Part shown: positions 26,211 to 40,739 of the stretch, in pieces
Numbering within the stretch: position 1 is the first letter of the stretch
Layout of the letters: each line of letters starts with the position of its first letter
Source: Takakia lepidozioides
Lineage: Eukaryota; Streptophyta; Takakiopsida; Takakiales; Takakiaceae
Direction of reading: 5' to 3'
Assembly (NCBI GenBank): GCA_030704615.1
Contig: CM060734.1
Location: 52,284,042-52,348,041, forward strand
Length of the DNA: 64,000 nt
Made by a program: the position numbers and the translations under genes
Notes under the pieces: generated by a model
Told to the model about the DNA's origin: nothing
Database searches by the model: none
What the model saw: the letters and a program-made list of their open reading frames with translations, nothing else

Positions 26211-26392
26211 TTTCTCTTATTGAGAACATGTTTGACATATAATTCGAATATAAAGTGAATGGCCAACACCCTTAACAAAAAACAAAAAAAACAAAAAACG
26301 AATGTGATATGTATATGTTATTTTATTTCTATATAATATTTGTAGGAAATTTTCAACTTTAAGGTTTTAGGGTGGAGCCATTACGCGACTAT
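26211..26392 (+). repeat. Dispersed repeat, copy A (second copy at 46731-46893)
   Basis: From TTCTCTTAT to AGGGTGGAGCCATTACGC the sequence matches 46731-46893 in the same orientation over about 165 bp. Shared phrases are GTTTGACAT/GTAAAATTCGA, ATAAAGT and GTAGGAAATTTTC/GTAAGGAAATTTTC. The second copy is not next to a LINE, so this looks like a short element or a shared LINE 3' end. Confidence 0.65.
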
Positions 26393-27776
26393 GCTCGTTC
26401 GAATTACCAAAAAATAATTAAAACCCTTATAGCTTGTAGGTTGCCATAAGGTTTAGTGGTGAATCTGATGAACGATATCGCCAGAACGTAAATTCTCGAG
26501 AAAAAACTCGAGAAGAATTTTTGAGACCCGGGCTTCCCCGAGAACTCATAGAAAAGATCTAGAAGCGATACAATAGAGAGAGCTCCTACCACGGAGCCCT
26601 AATGCACAAACGAGAAACAGCAGCAAGAGAGTTAAGAGCCTCGAAGAGGCATGATAGAGCAGGATATAGCCGTGGAAAAGAAGCAGAAGTAGCAAAAGTG
26701 AAATCTACGGAATTGAAGCCTAGTCTTTTGGTAGCAATCCTGACATGATTCCAATTTATCTTGCAGCCGCAGACGAGGTCCTGCTTGCCCCAGCTAGTTT
26801 TAAAGGCGGAGATGAGAGAATACAGATCTTTGTATTTATGAAGCTCAGGGAAAGCAAAGCAAAGGCGTAAGGAGCACAGGTTCAGGATATGAACAAAGTG
26901 GTGACAGAGTATAGCTTTGCGCACGACTGTTGAGGGTGAAGAAACTGGTGGCAGATGTGGGTATTACAATTGTGGGAGCGCACGGTATCATGTGATCCAA
27001 GCAAGTTTCCTTGCAGGAGCTGGAGGTGGCTTCACAACATGAAGGTACACAAATCAGAATATATATGCCACTACGTATGGTGGATGCATGCTATTTTGCC
27101 CTGTTTTGATGACCATACAACCTGGGATCCTTAGGGCTACTGTAACAGAGAAACACTACATTTGCACTGAAGAGCACAAAAACAGAACGTCCACAGTGTG
27201 CACAGAGCAAAGCATTATATCATGACAACCGGGTAGATACAAGATCACAAAGCGAGTTACGTCACATCTAGACTATGTGCACATGTTCGATGCTATATCA
27301 CCCCAAAATCTCGAGCGTTTTACATTCAATTTAGGAAACGTGATGAAGATATCTCACCACTGTACAACCAAACAGATGAGATGTATCCACAAAACATTTT
27401 TATGTGACATCTACGTCGCTGCGAAGGCACATGCTCCAGCAGTTTTTCAATGAATACAAGCAGCGTAGCACAAGGAAGGAATCTGATACTTTAAAATACT
27501 CGCATTAGGTCGACTCCAAGCGATTTCTCCTGCATTGAAGCGTTCCAGCCGCTTAGAACTAGCACCGCATACAATCCATCCACAGCAAAGCCAGTTACAT
27601 GGTTACTACAGCGCCAACATTATGATAGCTTCCATATGACATACCACATCGGCAGTGGTCCCAAATCCAGAACTAACGCACTTTGGCCATACAAGAGTGG
27701 TCATTCACAGCATTACCGAATGCACAAAACAGGAAAGAGAAAAACCTGTGACAGTCGAACGATATGCAACAGCACG
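26393..27776. other. Intergenic; one unrecognised minus-strand frame at 26586-26924
   Basis: A 112-codon minus-strand frame at 26586-26924 has no resemblance I can name and may be chance. The rest up to 27640 has no open frame of note. The final 130 bases before 27777 are likely 3' UTR of the DUF3339 gene. Confidence 0.35.
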
Positions 27777-27992
27777 CTAGTCCACTTTGGTACCACAATG
27801 CACCCCGAAGGCGAGCTGCAGCAGATAAAGTAGTACGAGAAACACTACCGCATGCACGATGATCGACGAGAAACTGGTGCGCTGGTTGGTGAACTCCACC
27901 GGGCTCTCATCCCCAGGAATTTGCAACAGCAAGCCTGGTGACAAGGCTATGAAGAGAACCACAGCAATAATTATGGAAACCCAATCGGCCAT
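27777..27992 (-). CDS. DUF3339 family small membrane protein
   Basis: Single-exon protein of 71 residues beginning MADWVSIIIAVVLFIALSPG. Plant DUF3339 proteins begin MADW and share the pattern of a first membrane span ending LSPGLLxQ(I/L)PG, a short polar loop with VEF.N..TS, a conserved S.(I/L)(I/L)VH, and a second span. All are present here. An ATG five codons upstream (28007) is in frame, but MADW is the family start, so I chose it. Two membrane helices are about residues 5-26 and 44-66. The function of the family is not known. A GA/CT-repeat leader lies upstream at about 28020-28060. Length and motifs are intact, so it is probably expressed. Confidence 0.85.
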   Translation of the reverse strand: MADWVSIIIAVVLFIALSPGLLLQIPGDESPVEFTNQRTSFSSIIVHAVVFLVLLYLLQLAFGVHCGTKVD

Positions 27993-28014
27993 GATAATGG
28001 ACCACAACCTCGCT

Positions 28015-28060
28015 TACACGGAGAGAGAGAGACAGAGAGTGAGAGAGAGAGAGTGAACTG
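28015..28060 (-). promoter_or_regulatory. CT-repeat leader of the DUF3339 gene
   Basis: GAGAGAGAGAGACAGAGAG on the plus strand is a CT-repeat on the coding strand, just upstream of the start codon. Such tracts are frequent in plant core promoters and 5' UTRs. Confidence 0.3.
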
Positions 28061-28704
28061 TTGCGTGGATGAGCGGAGTCCGCAGAGGAACGGCGGTGGT
28101 GGGACTTTGTAGATGAGCAGCAGCTGTGGATTGGCACCCCGCTGCGTGGCAACCCTGCATGACAACCTCTTCCACTTTGCCCACACGTGTCCCTGCTCAA
28201 CGTGGCTTCGCCAGAAGAACCCACCACGCACCATCCAGCGGACAACTTTCCCTCGGGCTTTGGCTGGAAGCTGCCAGAAAAGCTCTGTAACTTGCCCCCT
28301 TGTCTTCTTCCACTCACTCCTGTCTCTGAACGTTGCCTTGCTCAGTGCTCAGGCTCCATGAAAGCTGCACTAGCACAGTCGATCCCTCTCATCAACCACC
28401 GCTTCTGACTCATCTCCTCGTAATCACAAGAGGAATCCATGGACAATTAACCTTTCCGTCGTACGAGTTTGTGAGGGGTAGACGACGTGGTTGTGGCTCT
28501 GGTGAGCACTTAAGCTTTTAGGATCCGTAGATAGCTTTAACTGCGAAGCGAAGAGACAGCATTCCTTTGCAACATATACTTGGAAAAAGGGATGTTACAG
28601 TTGCAGGACTATTCTCTCTCAATTGCATATGAATGAATGCTCTGATATTCGGAGAGCAGTGCATAAGAAATTTCTAAGGTAGATTAAGGTAGATTAAGGT
28701 GGAT
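28061..28704. other. Upstream flank of the DUF3339 gene, no gene seen
   Basis: Open frames on both strands over 28110-28520 are short and unrecognised. The stretch probably holds the DUF3339 promoter. GTAGATTAAG is repeated near 28678-28700. Confidence 0.3.
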
Positions 28705-29075
28705 GCAAAATGGAGAATTTGTGCAGACAGAAAGAATTGAGACAAAGGCTGACACAGTACAAAATGAAGCCATCATAGCAAAGCCAGATAGAATTCATCG
28801 ATACTGTTGATTGAAAGAAGTACAAGCACACCTAGTGCTGTGTTGAGAGGATCAAAGGAAGATGGTTGCTACAATTCTGCAGACAACTAATGTGCAAAAT
28901 GGCGAATTTGTGCAGACAGAAAGAATTGAGACCAAGGCTGACACAGTACAAAATGAAGCAAGTCAGATAGAACTCATCGGTGCAGTTGATTGAAAGTAGT
29001 ACAAGCACACCTAGTGCTGTGTTGGGAGGATCAAAGGAAGATGGTTGCTACAATTCTGCAGACAACTAATGTGCA
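28705..29075. repeat. Tandem duplication, 188-bp unit
   Basis: GCAAAATGGAGAATTTGTGC at 28705 recurs as GCAAAATGGCGAATTTGTGC at 28893. The sequence between is repeated, including GACACAGTACAAAATGAAG and AAGTACAAGCACACC phrases. The two copies are about 95% alike apart from a deletion of about ten bases in the second. No gene is involved. Confidence 0.85.
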
Positions 29076-29573
29076 CACACCATAGGGGACATTTGCTGTG
29101 TCTACCAAACCAATCAGAAACTACTAAATACTTTCACCTGATTCCAAGAGAGGGCTGTTGATATCTTCCTAACCACAAACAGCTGTAGCAAAGCTGCATC
29201 ATCCTTTGCAACCAAGATAAAGCTAAACTCTAACCTGACCTTGAGCATAGAACCGGCAGCTCCTTGCACGTGTCATGTTTATTACCCTATTGCTCAAGCA
29301 GTCCTGTAAAGAAAAAGTAATTGATAGATCACCTTATCATTTATTCAGACAATTTCATTGGACCCATGCAAACAGCCATCACTAGTTGCAGATCCACCCA
29401 TAATCAGTACATTCCATCCATCTTCCAGGTAGACTTCTCAAGATGGACTTCTCAAGATTGCCAGGTACACAGTGTGACATGTACAGCAACATTTCCAACT
29501 TAAAATGTCACATGAATAACGCCACAAAAATGGGCCAAAATTTGTCTGATCGTTACAACCTGGCAAAACAAGT
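29076..29573. other. 3' flank of RPL10, no gene seen
   Basis: Nothing recognisable. The part nearest 29573 is presumably RPL10 3' UTR. Confidence 0.4.
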
Positions 29574-31612
<2,039 letters not shown>

Positions 31613-31733
31613 GGTGAGGTAGAGCTGATGGAGACAAACAATGCACAGAGCAGCGCAAATGATACACACAGTCGCAAAACAGAACAACAAGCAGGCAAGA
31701 GTGTGAAGATTGAGGCAGGACGGGATTACATAC

Positions 31734-31743
31734 GACGACCCAT
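31734..31743 (-). other. RPL10: Alternative first coding exon of RPL10
   Basis: ATGGGTCGTC followed by a GTATGT donor, 131 bp upstream of the other first exon, which is ATGGGTCGTC followed by GTAAGT. Either would splice in phase to the acceptor at 31179 and give the same MGRRPA start. The surrounding leaders differ, so this looks like an alternative promoter or a local duplication of exon 1. Confidence 0.5.
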
Positions 31744-31869
31744 GGCAACTGAAGCGGTGACGAGAGCTCCCCCTGCAAGCACGCCCTGCCTTGCGAAAGA
31801 GAGCACGAAGCCTCGTGCCCTCGCTATGTCCCTTTCCTCCCTGCCGTCCGATCTAGGGCTCTCGCTGCC

Positions 31870-33000
31870 CTAATCGGCCATCGCACCCTGGGGAGGAAGC
31901 CCAGCAGGAAAGTTAGGTCTTCCGCCTCCGGATGAATGATCCTTGACACATATCTCATCCAAGCGGATTGGATGAGTAGTCCTTACGTTAGTAGCATCGT
32001 TAGGGTACATCAACCTCCTGCCACGTGCGAACGTTCCGTGCACCACACGGCTGATCATGCCCTTGCCTTGGAAGTTGGACAAGACTGAATCCACGACTGG
32101 ATAGAGTTGGATGAATAAATGGCTAGACGGATGAATATTGCATTGGAGGAAATGGATGAACTCTCCTGATGGTTGGGTCGGCTGAATCAATTAGATGAAT
32201 GTTCTGGATTTCGGATGCATGAAAAGGAGGAATGAATTGGATGGACGATGCTTGGTGTGTCAATGAATGTGTGATGAATGAATCGTATGGTACGATTGGA
32301 TGGATGGGTGATGAATGCACGAATTGGTGGATTGGATGCATGGACGGTGACTTGCATGGATTCGAATGGATAGACGGATGGATTGATCTGTTGGATTTGT
32401 AATTTGATGTTGGGGGACCGGCTGTATGTATGGATGAATGTTGTAGATGTATGAATGGGATGGAGGATGAGGAAGATGATCGGGTGAGAGGGTGCGATAA
32501 TTAGGGTTGCAGGTGCGCAACCCCCACCCCATTCCTCGCTTGTCTCTCTCTCTCTCTCTCTCTCTCTGAGTGTCATCAATCTCTCACCTCTTCTTCTTCC
32601 TCTTCCTGGGCTTTCGGGCACATCTACTGTTGCCAGAGGGTTACAATCTCTCTTGAGGATGAGCATTGAATGGCCTGTGCTCTATCGGGATGTCCTGAGT
32701 CCCTCCTGTGTATGCGTCGTTTTACGTTCTTCTCACTCGCATCTCTCTCGCCTGCCGCTGGCCAGGGTTGAACTTGGTACCCTGTGATCGTCGCGTCAGG
32801 CTGTGGGATTTGGAACAAGAAAATTGTCCTCTTCATTATACAATTTTTTGTCCATTTGGTTTTGGAGTGATCTCTTGATGCGAGTTGCACATTTGAAACT
32901 GAAGCCTAGATAGATCTCCTTTGGCCTTGTCACGGCTTATCTCCCTCTTTTGCATCGTGAAGCTTGGAGTTTGAAGCTTTCGTTTCTGATCAGGTTACAC
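31870..33000. other. Intergenic with GGATGAAT-type low complexity and a CT-repeat
   Basis: From about 32100 to 32470 the plus strand is a degenerate series of TGGATGAATG-like words. A CT-repeat of about 26 bases is at 32542-32567. Long minus-strand frames here (32187-32666) are products of that low complexity. The interval separates divergent RPL10 and WDR26-like genes and should contain both promoters. Confidence 0.5.
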
Positions 33001-33941
33001 TCCTTGTCTCTCTTGGTGTTTGGTGGCACGTTGTCTATGTTACTCCCTCCTGATCAGATTTCCTTTTGCCCGTTCTTTTTCAGATGCCCTCGTTTTGCAT
33101 CACCTTGTTGTCTTTCTCTCTCTGGCTCGCAGACACTTGTATGTCTCCACAATAGCTCGTGTCTCTCTTGGTGGCACAGTTTCACTTAATTGAACTGATG
33201 CTCTCGTTCCGAATTGTCTCTTACATTGCCGGCCTTGTGCTTGCCCAGATCTTTGTGTTGACATCTGGGCGTCGTTTGTCTCTTTACAAACCGCTTGTGT
33301 CATCTGTCCGGTAGACTTTAATTCCCTCTTTCGGCCAATATCTTCTCTTTGTTGTATCGGTTTCTTCATACCCCAACATTAGTGTATGCACTCACTCTTA
33401 GATCCAAGTTTCTTGAATTGTTCATCCCTCAGTCCGTCAAATTCGAACGAACCTATTTTGTCTGCTTTTGCTGTGTATTCTCTTTTCGTGTGCCCCTTTG
33501 AAGCTTTTTCTCTATGGGCGAGTGTATCGTCTTCCTTTCCAATGTCCGTCCACTTCTTGCCAGGGTGTCTCGCGGACGCCGACCTGGGAGCCCATTTCTT
33601 CACTTATTCGTCGCTCTTTGCTACTAAAATGGGGATTGTTGATACGATCGTTTTTTGAGGATGCATTGTCTTCGGTTGTCGTCTCTAAGGCTTTGCCAAG
33701 CGCCCGCTGCTGGGTGTTGTCAACCAAGTACCGTGAAATAAGTGAATCACTGCAAATCCGTGTGTGCCTACCAATTGTTAACTGTTCTACAAAGGTCTAT
33801 TTTCTTACCTTATTCTGTTTGTGGGGTTTTACAGTCTTTGAGCACAGGAGGGGCAGATCTATCAATTATCTGGAAAAACTGCCCGTGCGGCGTCTACGCA
33901 ATCAAAGATATATGGGCTAGCCACTGGGTTGGCGCCCTTTC
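33001..33941. promoter_or_regulatory. Upstream region of the WDR26-like gene
   Basis: T-rich and CT-rich sequence without a recognisable gene. Frames of up to 150 codons at 33386-33920 are not a family I know. The start codon follows a purine-rich context, CTTTCATGGGAGG, at 33942. Confidence 0.3.
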
Positions 33942-36900
33942 ATGGGAGGAGACAACGACAGCGGGCCTCCCCCCCTAAAACGATTAAAGCTCTCAACACC
34001 ATCCCCAAAAGCCCTTTTGGAGGGGTCCCCAGCTGCAACCATAGCAGCAGGGTCTGGGGTGGCCCTGATGGCTAGAGATTTACCTGCAGATGATGGTGAA
34101 ACCGTTGGATCTCGAGGTCAGATACGTAAGGTGGAGTTTGTTCGAATCATCACACAGGCACTTTTTACCCTGGGCTATCAACAGGCAGCCACTGTGCTGG
34201 AACAAGAATCTGGGATTCCGCTGCAGTCACCTGTGGTGAGTGAATTTCGGGCTGAGGTGTTGGCAGGCCGGTGGGATGAAAGCATGGAGACACTGCACAA
34301 AATTGGGCATCTCGAGGAAGAGACCCTCAAGTCAGCATCATTCCTTGTATTGCAACAGAAGTTTCTGGAGTTTCTGGACCATGGTGACACCATCGGTGCA
34401 CTGAAAACACTGAGAACAGAGATTTCGCCCTTGGGGATAAATACACGACGAGTGCACCAGCTAGCGAGCTTTGTTGTGTGCCCCTCACGGGAGTCTTTGT
34501 TAGAGAAAGCTGAGTGGAGGGGTGCAGGGCCTGATTCTCGGATCCGATTACTCGAAGATTTGCAGGAACTGCTTCCGCCATCAGTTATGGTTCCTGAGAA
34601 GCGGCTGGAGCATCTGGTGGAACAGGCGCTCAATGTGCAGCGAGAAGCCTGTATTTTCCACAACTCATTGGAGCATGCTCTCTCTCTCTACTCTGACCAC
34701 CGTTGCGGTCGCGATCAGATTCCAACACAGACTCTCCAGGTATCGATACCTGGAGAGTTGATTACTTTAGTGTAGATAAGAACTGTTTGTATTTTGGGTG
34801 GTACCAGGCCTCATGTGGAAGATGGAGAAAACACTCCTTGTGTGAAATCCAGTTTATATGTTTGTCTTTAGCAACAACTGGCAGCATGCCGTGTCGAAAG
34901 AATATCAAAGCTGTTGAGAAGGGCTATGTCTATGAAATGTGGGGCTTTGGCATCCTCCTCCTGGTTTGTTAGTGAGTGGTAAGAAGATGAGGGTTTTGTT
35001 TTATAGTCACTTTTGTCACCTGGTTTGCCTGCCCAGCTCTGCATCTCATCGTAAATCATTTCTTGTCCTTTGAGAGAGAAGGGGGAGCCGCTCTTGTGAT
35101 CCACCCTTCATTCTCTGTTGTTCTAGACTGGTAAAACCTCTTGGCTATTGGCCATGTGATTATGTGATATTTAAGCCACGTGCCTTCTTAAATGCTCTGT
35201 ACTTGTAAGTTTATGGGAACCTACTCTATTCTCATATCAGAATCAGTTTATATTGTTCTGGCCTGAGAAGGCGAACATCTGGAGTTTCTGGTGACGAAAG
35301 GACTTTTCCTTCTCTCATCTCTATCTTGCACAAACTTAGATAGTGAGATGAACTAGTAGTCTGCACATATTCTCAAGGCTGTTTGGAAGAATATCTCCTT
35401 CTGAAGTTGCTTACTGTTAATTCATCTTCAGCATTCTCGCAATCATACTTTCTGCATGCTACATTTAGTGTCTATGGGCGAAGACAGGCTATTTGACTTG
35501 AATGCAACTGCATTTACATGACCTTGAAGGTGACATAGTAGGTGCCCTATGGGGTTGAGCTGGTTTGTTCTGGGCTTCTGGTACAGACTTGGCAAGATAC
35601 CTCAAAATTTTGTATTTAAGTTTTACAAATATAAATTTGAAAGCCACATTCAGATTGAACTAATTCAAGCAGGGTTGGATATATGGGGCATTGTGCGGTT
35701 GAAAAGTGCAGGTGCTAGAATCGCATGAAAATGAAGTCTGGTTTCTGCAGTTTTCACACGACGGTCGGTATCTAGCATCTGCATCCAAAGACTTAACAGC
35801 CATCATTTGGGAGGTTAGGATGCTATACCCTTCCCCAATCCTGGATTGCTGGGTTTGAAACATCTGCAGGTTTAACTTAGGGTCGTACCCAGGTCAATCT
35901 CCAATCTCAGAGTCAGCAAGACTTTTGAAGATGGTAATGTTGGCTATGTGTGGCACTATGGTTCGTCTACATTTCAGATATTGGGCATTTTTTCAGTCCG
36001 AGGTGTCATCTGTTTCCTTATTTTATCTTGAGTTACAATAACCCTACTGCCCATTTCGGTGCAAAAGTAGATCCCTTAGGAGCCTCTGTAGAAGATGAGG
36101 GTTTTCTTCACTTCTATGTAGGTAGTCACAAAAGCGAGCCTGTGGACCTACGACATGCCCTTCGTCCTGCCCTTGTCTTGAATATGCCCTTGCTTTCAAA
36201 CCAGGCCATGGTGTGTTAAGGTGCTGAAATTTCCATCTACAGTACCCATTTGTAGTCATGGGTACATTGATTCTATAACAAGGTGCTTGAACATGATCTG
36301 TCCTCTCTCTGCAGCAATATCCACATCTCGCAACCTTTTAAGTCCTTATGTAATATTGAAAATGGTACTTTTCACGGACTCTGTTGTCTTCATGTGGTGC
36401 AATTGATTGATCTTTTAGAGGCCTGTGGTGCCGAAGTGAGCACATCCCTATTGGAGCATAAATGCAGGAATTTGATTCTATGTTCCGTGATTGCCATGTT
36501 CTTTACTCCCTTGAGCAGGCTTACAGTCCTTGTTTTTCCTTCAGAGCCCCCCAACCTAGCTTCTGGTCAGGTGGCCCTGTATTTGGTCCACAAATCTGGT
36601 AGATGATTAATGCCAATGCGTATTCAATTTATGGTCTGCCATCTGCAGATAGAATGCGTTGTGAGATCTTTACATCTTTCCTGCCTTAATAAATCCAGTC
36701 CTACCAATGGAGGGAAATCTCCATTCAAGAAACCAAGGCAGGTTGTCTGGGCGCAGGGTTTGGGCAGCTATATGGCATCCTCAACTTTGTAAAGCATATA
36801 GCTAACTGCCTAACCCTCTTTTCACCTAGACTCTTCTGAGGTTCCTGATTCTATGAACCTCCAGTTAAACCCACTGTCAGATTCCCTCTTGCAGGTGGTG

Positions 36901-39067
36901 GATGAGGATTTTGTAAAGCAGAAGCATTTGCTGACTGGACACCAAAAGCCAGTGTCATTTGTAGCATGGAGCCCTGACGATACCATGCTCCTGACATGTG
37001 GCAATGAAGAAACTGTCAAACTCTGGGATGCTTGCACTGGTGAGTGCAAGCACACCTTTGATAAGCCCAACAGCTGCTTCACATCATGTGCATGGTTCCC
37101 AGATGGCCGGCGTTTTGTTACTGGCGGAGGTGACAAGTGTATTTACATGTGGGATCTAGAGGTACAAGGCTGACACTGTCTCCCACTACCTCCCTCCTTC
37201 CCTCTTTTCCAATCTGTCTGCTCTATCGAAAGCATGGAGTCTACTCGTCTATACCATAGTGTTGTGCAGTCATGCAGTCTTGTTTCTCTCTAAATTACTT
37301 CACCATCTAAGGTAATTGTATTTCAGTATATGCATGGACGAGAATTCTTCCAGCCAGACTCATGTTAGGAAAGGTTTCTACTTCTCCTTGGAAACTCCAA
37401 AGTTCAAGTTGATAGGAGCTCAAGAGACTTCTGATTTAAGCTGACAATTACCCTATGTTCTACTGGGAAGATTTCAGGCTTGTGTTGGCTCTCGCATCTA
37501 GAAGATTTACTTCAATCCAACCCTTCTTTGGTACATCAGATCATGTGCTGCTCTTCCAATGTCGTGTCTCTCAAGACGTGCCCTGATTGTCTCCCAGGGC
37601 CGTGAGTTGGAGTCGTGGAAGGGTGCCCGCATGCCCCGTATCAATGATTTGGCCATCACTCTTGATGGGAGCCACATGGTAAGCCGTGGGAACCAAGCTC
37701 GGTCAAAACACAAGACACTAATCAGTTTTTTAGGTGTCCAGTATGGAGTTGCAAATAGATCTGAACGCAGAAATAATCTCTTGTTCCTTTCCCCTATTCA
37801 TGCCATGTATGCTCAGGGTATGGACTCTCTTCACAAGGTGTGGGGTCAATATCCGGGCATGTATATGGGCAATGTTAGTGTAGCAAAATCGAAGTCCTCT
37901 GTCAATCGATGGGAAATTGAGGGTGAAGAATTAAGAAAGTCAAGAATGAATGTAGACTGGTCTTGTTTGTATGTCTTGTCCCTCCCCTTCCCACACTTTC
38001 TGACTTGTCCGTTTATCATGTAGGTGAGTATTTGTGCCGACAAGGACATCCGTATCTACAACTTGGAGGAAAAATCAGAACGTGTAATAGAGGAGGAAAA
38101 GCCTATTACATCACTGTCCGTAAGTAAGGATGGGAGATATCTGTTGGTCAATTTGGTCAGTCAAGAGATTCACTTGTGGGACATTGCAGCCAACTCAAAA
38201 CTGCCATTCAAGTACAGAGGGCATAGACAGGGAAGATATGTCATACGATCCTGCTTTGGTGGGTCCGACCATGCCTTTATTGTCAGTGGCAGTGAGGATT
38301 CTCAGGTTAGCTCTACTGATCAATTCCCTTCCATCCTTTCCTTCAACATCACTGGTTTCCCAAGTTCCAAGCTATTGACAAGCGGCCAGTGCAGTCTTGC
38401 CTCATCTTTAACTCCTCCCACTTGGTGCATAGAGATATAAGCTCTGAACCAACAGAATTACTGAATACATGAATACATGGTTTGTTCCAACGTAAGGTTG
38501 TGACATTTCATGTTGTCAATTTAGGGTAGAGGGTCACTGGAAATGGGTTTTGTATGTTCTTCTGTGAAAAGTGAACCACCATAACTCTCATGGCTCTTGA
38601 TCAAAGACATTCTCGTAGATGAATTTGACAGCTTGGGTAGGCCGTAGATATCTCATGTATATGTGACAGGAAGACAGGACCTCGAAGAATTTAGTATGTT
38701 TCTAACAAGGCTGTGTAAGTACGAGTCAGATTCTATATCAGTGATCTTGCAACAGAAGTTATGTTCAGTTAGTTATGGAATGTGGGTGATGATGCAGGTG
38801 TACATATGGCATAGGGGAAATGGTGAGCTGCTGGAGGTGTTACCAGGTCACTCGGGAACTGTGAATAGTGTGAGCTGGAACCCAGTAAACCCCCACATGT
38901 TTGCTTCAGCAAGTGATGACCACACTATCCGGATATGGGGATTGAGCAGAAAAGCAGTTAGAAGTAATAAGGCTGTGGGCTCCTCTAATGGTGTCGACCA
39001 CCTTGTCAATGGTGGAACACGAGAGCTTTTGGAGAACCTGAGACCTTTTTACTCTGAGACCGTTTAG
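33942..39067 (+). CDS. WDR26: WDR26-like LisH/CTLH/WD40 protein (CTLH/GID E3 ligase subunit)
   Basis: Scaffold-type WD40 protein, in plants and animals a member of the CTLH/GID ubiquitin ligase complex. Exons are 33942-34739, 35712-35813, 36895-37161, 37598-37678, 38024-38305 and 38798-39067. All have GT/AG borders and all introns are phase 0, giving 599 residues. A Pro/Lys-rich N-terminus ([10 protein letters not shown], nuclear-signal-like) is followed by a LisH motif at about 62-93 ([20 protein letters not shown]) and a CTLH domain at about 95-155. WD40 repeats start at about 266: [91 protein letters not shown] and [20 protein letters not shown]. These match the Arabidopsis WDR26-like protein from memory. 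Only the overall complex role is known from relatives. Confidence 0.93.
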
Positions 39068-40700
39068 TAGCTCACTGATAGATATATATTTATATATATT
39101 GTCTGTATTTAGTAGTCAGTTTGTGGTCTATTCTTTGTGTACATTTAGTTCTCCCACCATCGATGTGTGCAAGAAGGATGAGTGGAGAGGAAGACAGTCT
39201 TCGAAGGTGCTGCATTCTGGCTTGGGGAATTGTGCAGAACTTCGGATTGCACAACTGGCTGCCAAGAGTCTTGTGAAGTGTGTTCTCGTTGCGAATGAAT
39301 GGGGCATCCCCCCCCCTTTGTCATCCGAAAAATGGTCATCAATGCTGGAGGAAAATGTAAATCGAGCCTAAACCCTAGCTCCTGTGTCAACCATCAATGT
39401 GTCTCAGCATGTGCATGCTGCCAATCAGTCTGAGATAGTTAGCCTTTGTTATTTGACAGCAGCGGCAGAGTTCCCCAGTTGTTGTCAGGCAACTGGGTGA
39501 GCAGGTACCAAGCAGTCATTTGGGCAATCATTGGAAATCTGTCATGTATGTACTCCAGGGGCTAGGTGGAGCACCATGTGTCAAACTCTTTCAATTGCTA
39601 ACCTCGTGCCTCTTGTGATTTCCATTTCCTGCTACCCTGTTTGTTTACTGGGATGCTAGACTGTTATGGTGTAGGTGGTTTGTTTGTAGGCAGATCTTAA
39701 TATGGTTTAATTTCTGTTGAGCCTTGAGTCATGGCGGTATGTCTGAACTTGTTTTCTAGTTTCAGATGTCATCCAGAGTCATGCATTGTATTCACCTATA
39801 TAACGTCTGAACGATGAAGGTAAGGGATTCTTTGCCAGATTTTTCGACCTAAGATAATATACGTAACACTGAACGGAAATCTGAAGGGTGAGTCTATGAG
39901 GAGCGGGAAATGCATATGATCACATTGATCAAGAGAGATGGTTGTGGGATGGTCTAAAATTGTGTTCATTGGCTTTACTATATGACACCTTTGTTGTGAG
40001 ATGTTATGTAGTAATCTTATATATCATCTGAGGTGTTGCTTTGTGTGTCACTAGAGAGCTTGAGACATTAAAAGGTTGTGGACAGGCCGAACCCATAACT
40101 ACTTGCAGCTTGCTCATGTTCTCTTTCTGTATGCTTGTGATCGTTGCCTAGGATCAGGTCTTCTACCTGTTGTGGGTATGTGGTCTGGCTTTGTTGCGAA
40201 GTTATATTGGCTATCTTCCTGCCATTCAGCTCAGGTTAGTGGGACTAGACCAGATGTTGCAGTTGCAGCATTCAAATTCTGTCTGTTGGGAAGCATAGAA
40301 TGAAGATAAATTAATGAAATCAGATAATTTGAAAAAACCTGTTTGGTGCTGGAATCTTTGGTGAACGTCCCATACTATTAGAGTAGACATCACAACAAAA
40401 AGACTTTCAGACATGATGCTATCAGACAATGTAATATTGCAAGTTGTGTATTCTATTGATTCTCTATTGAGAATGGAAGTGTACTTTTTATTGACTTTCC
40501 TTTGAGAATGGAAGTTTGGGATAAGTAATCTGGTCTCAACACAGGTATCTTTGTCAAAGCTGTCTAAAGGCGCACATTTCATTAAGACATTAATTCAGCA
40601 CAATCTACCAATGTGCTTGGCACTTTTCAAGCTTAAATTCTTGGATTTGAACAAGATTGCAAGGTTGCAAGACTTATAGACACTGTGGCAAGTGGTGTAG
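39068..40700. other. 3' flank of the WDR26-like gene, no gene seen
   Basis: The first few hundred bases are likely 3' UTR; an ATATATATTTATATATATTG stretch lies at 39081-39100. The rest has no frame or RNA I recognise. Confidence 0.4.
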
Positions 40701-40739
40701 TGCCGACCGACACTGCAAGACTTTTTCACACTGGACATT

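Noticed and set aside
32187-32666. 159-codon minus-strand frame rich in His, Ile and Pro
   Set aside because: It is a by-product of the GGATGAAT-type low-complexity repeat.
34178-34663. 161-codon minus-strand frame
   Set aside because: Shadow of exon 1 of the WDR26-like gene.
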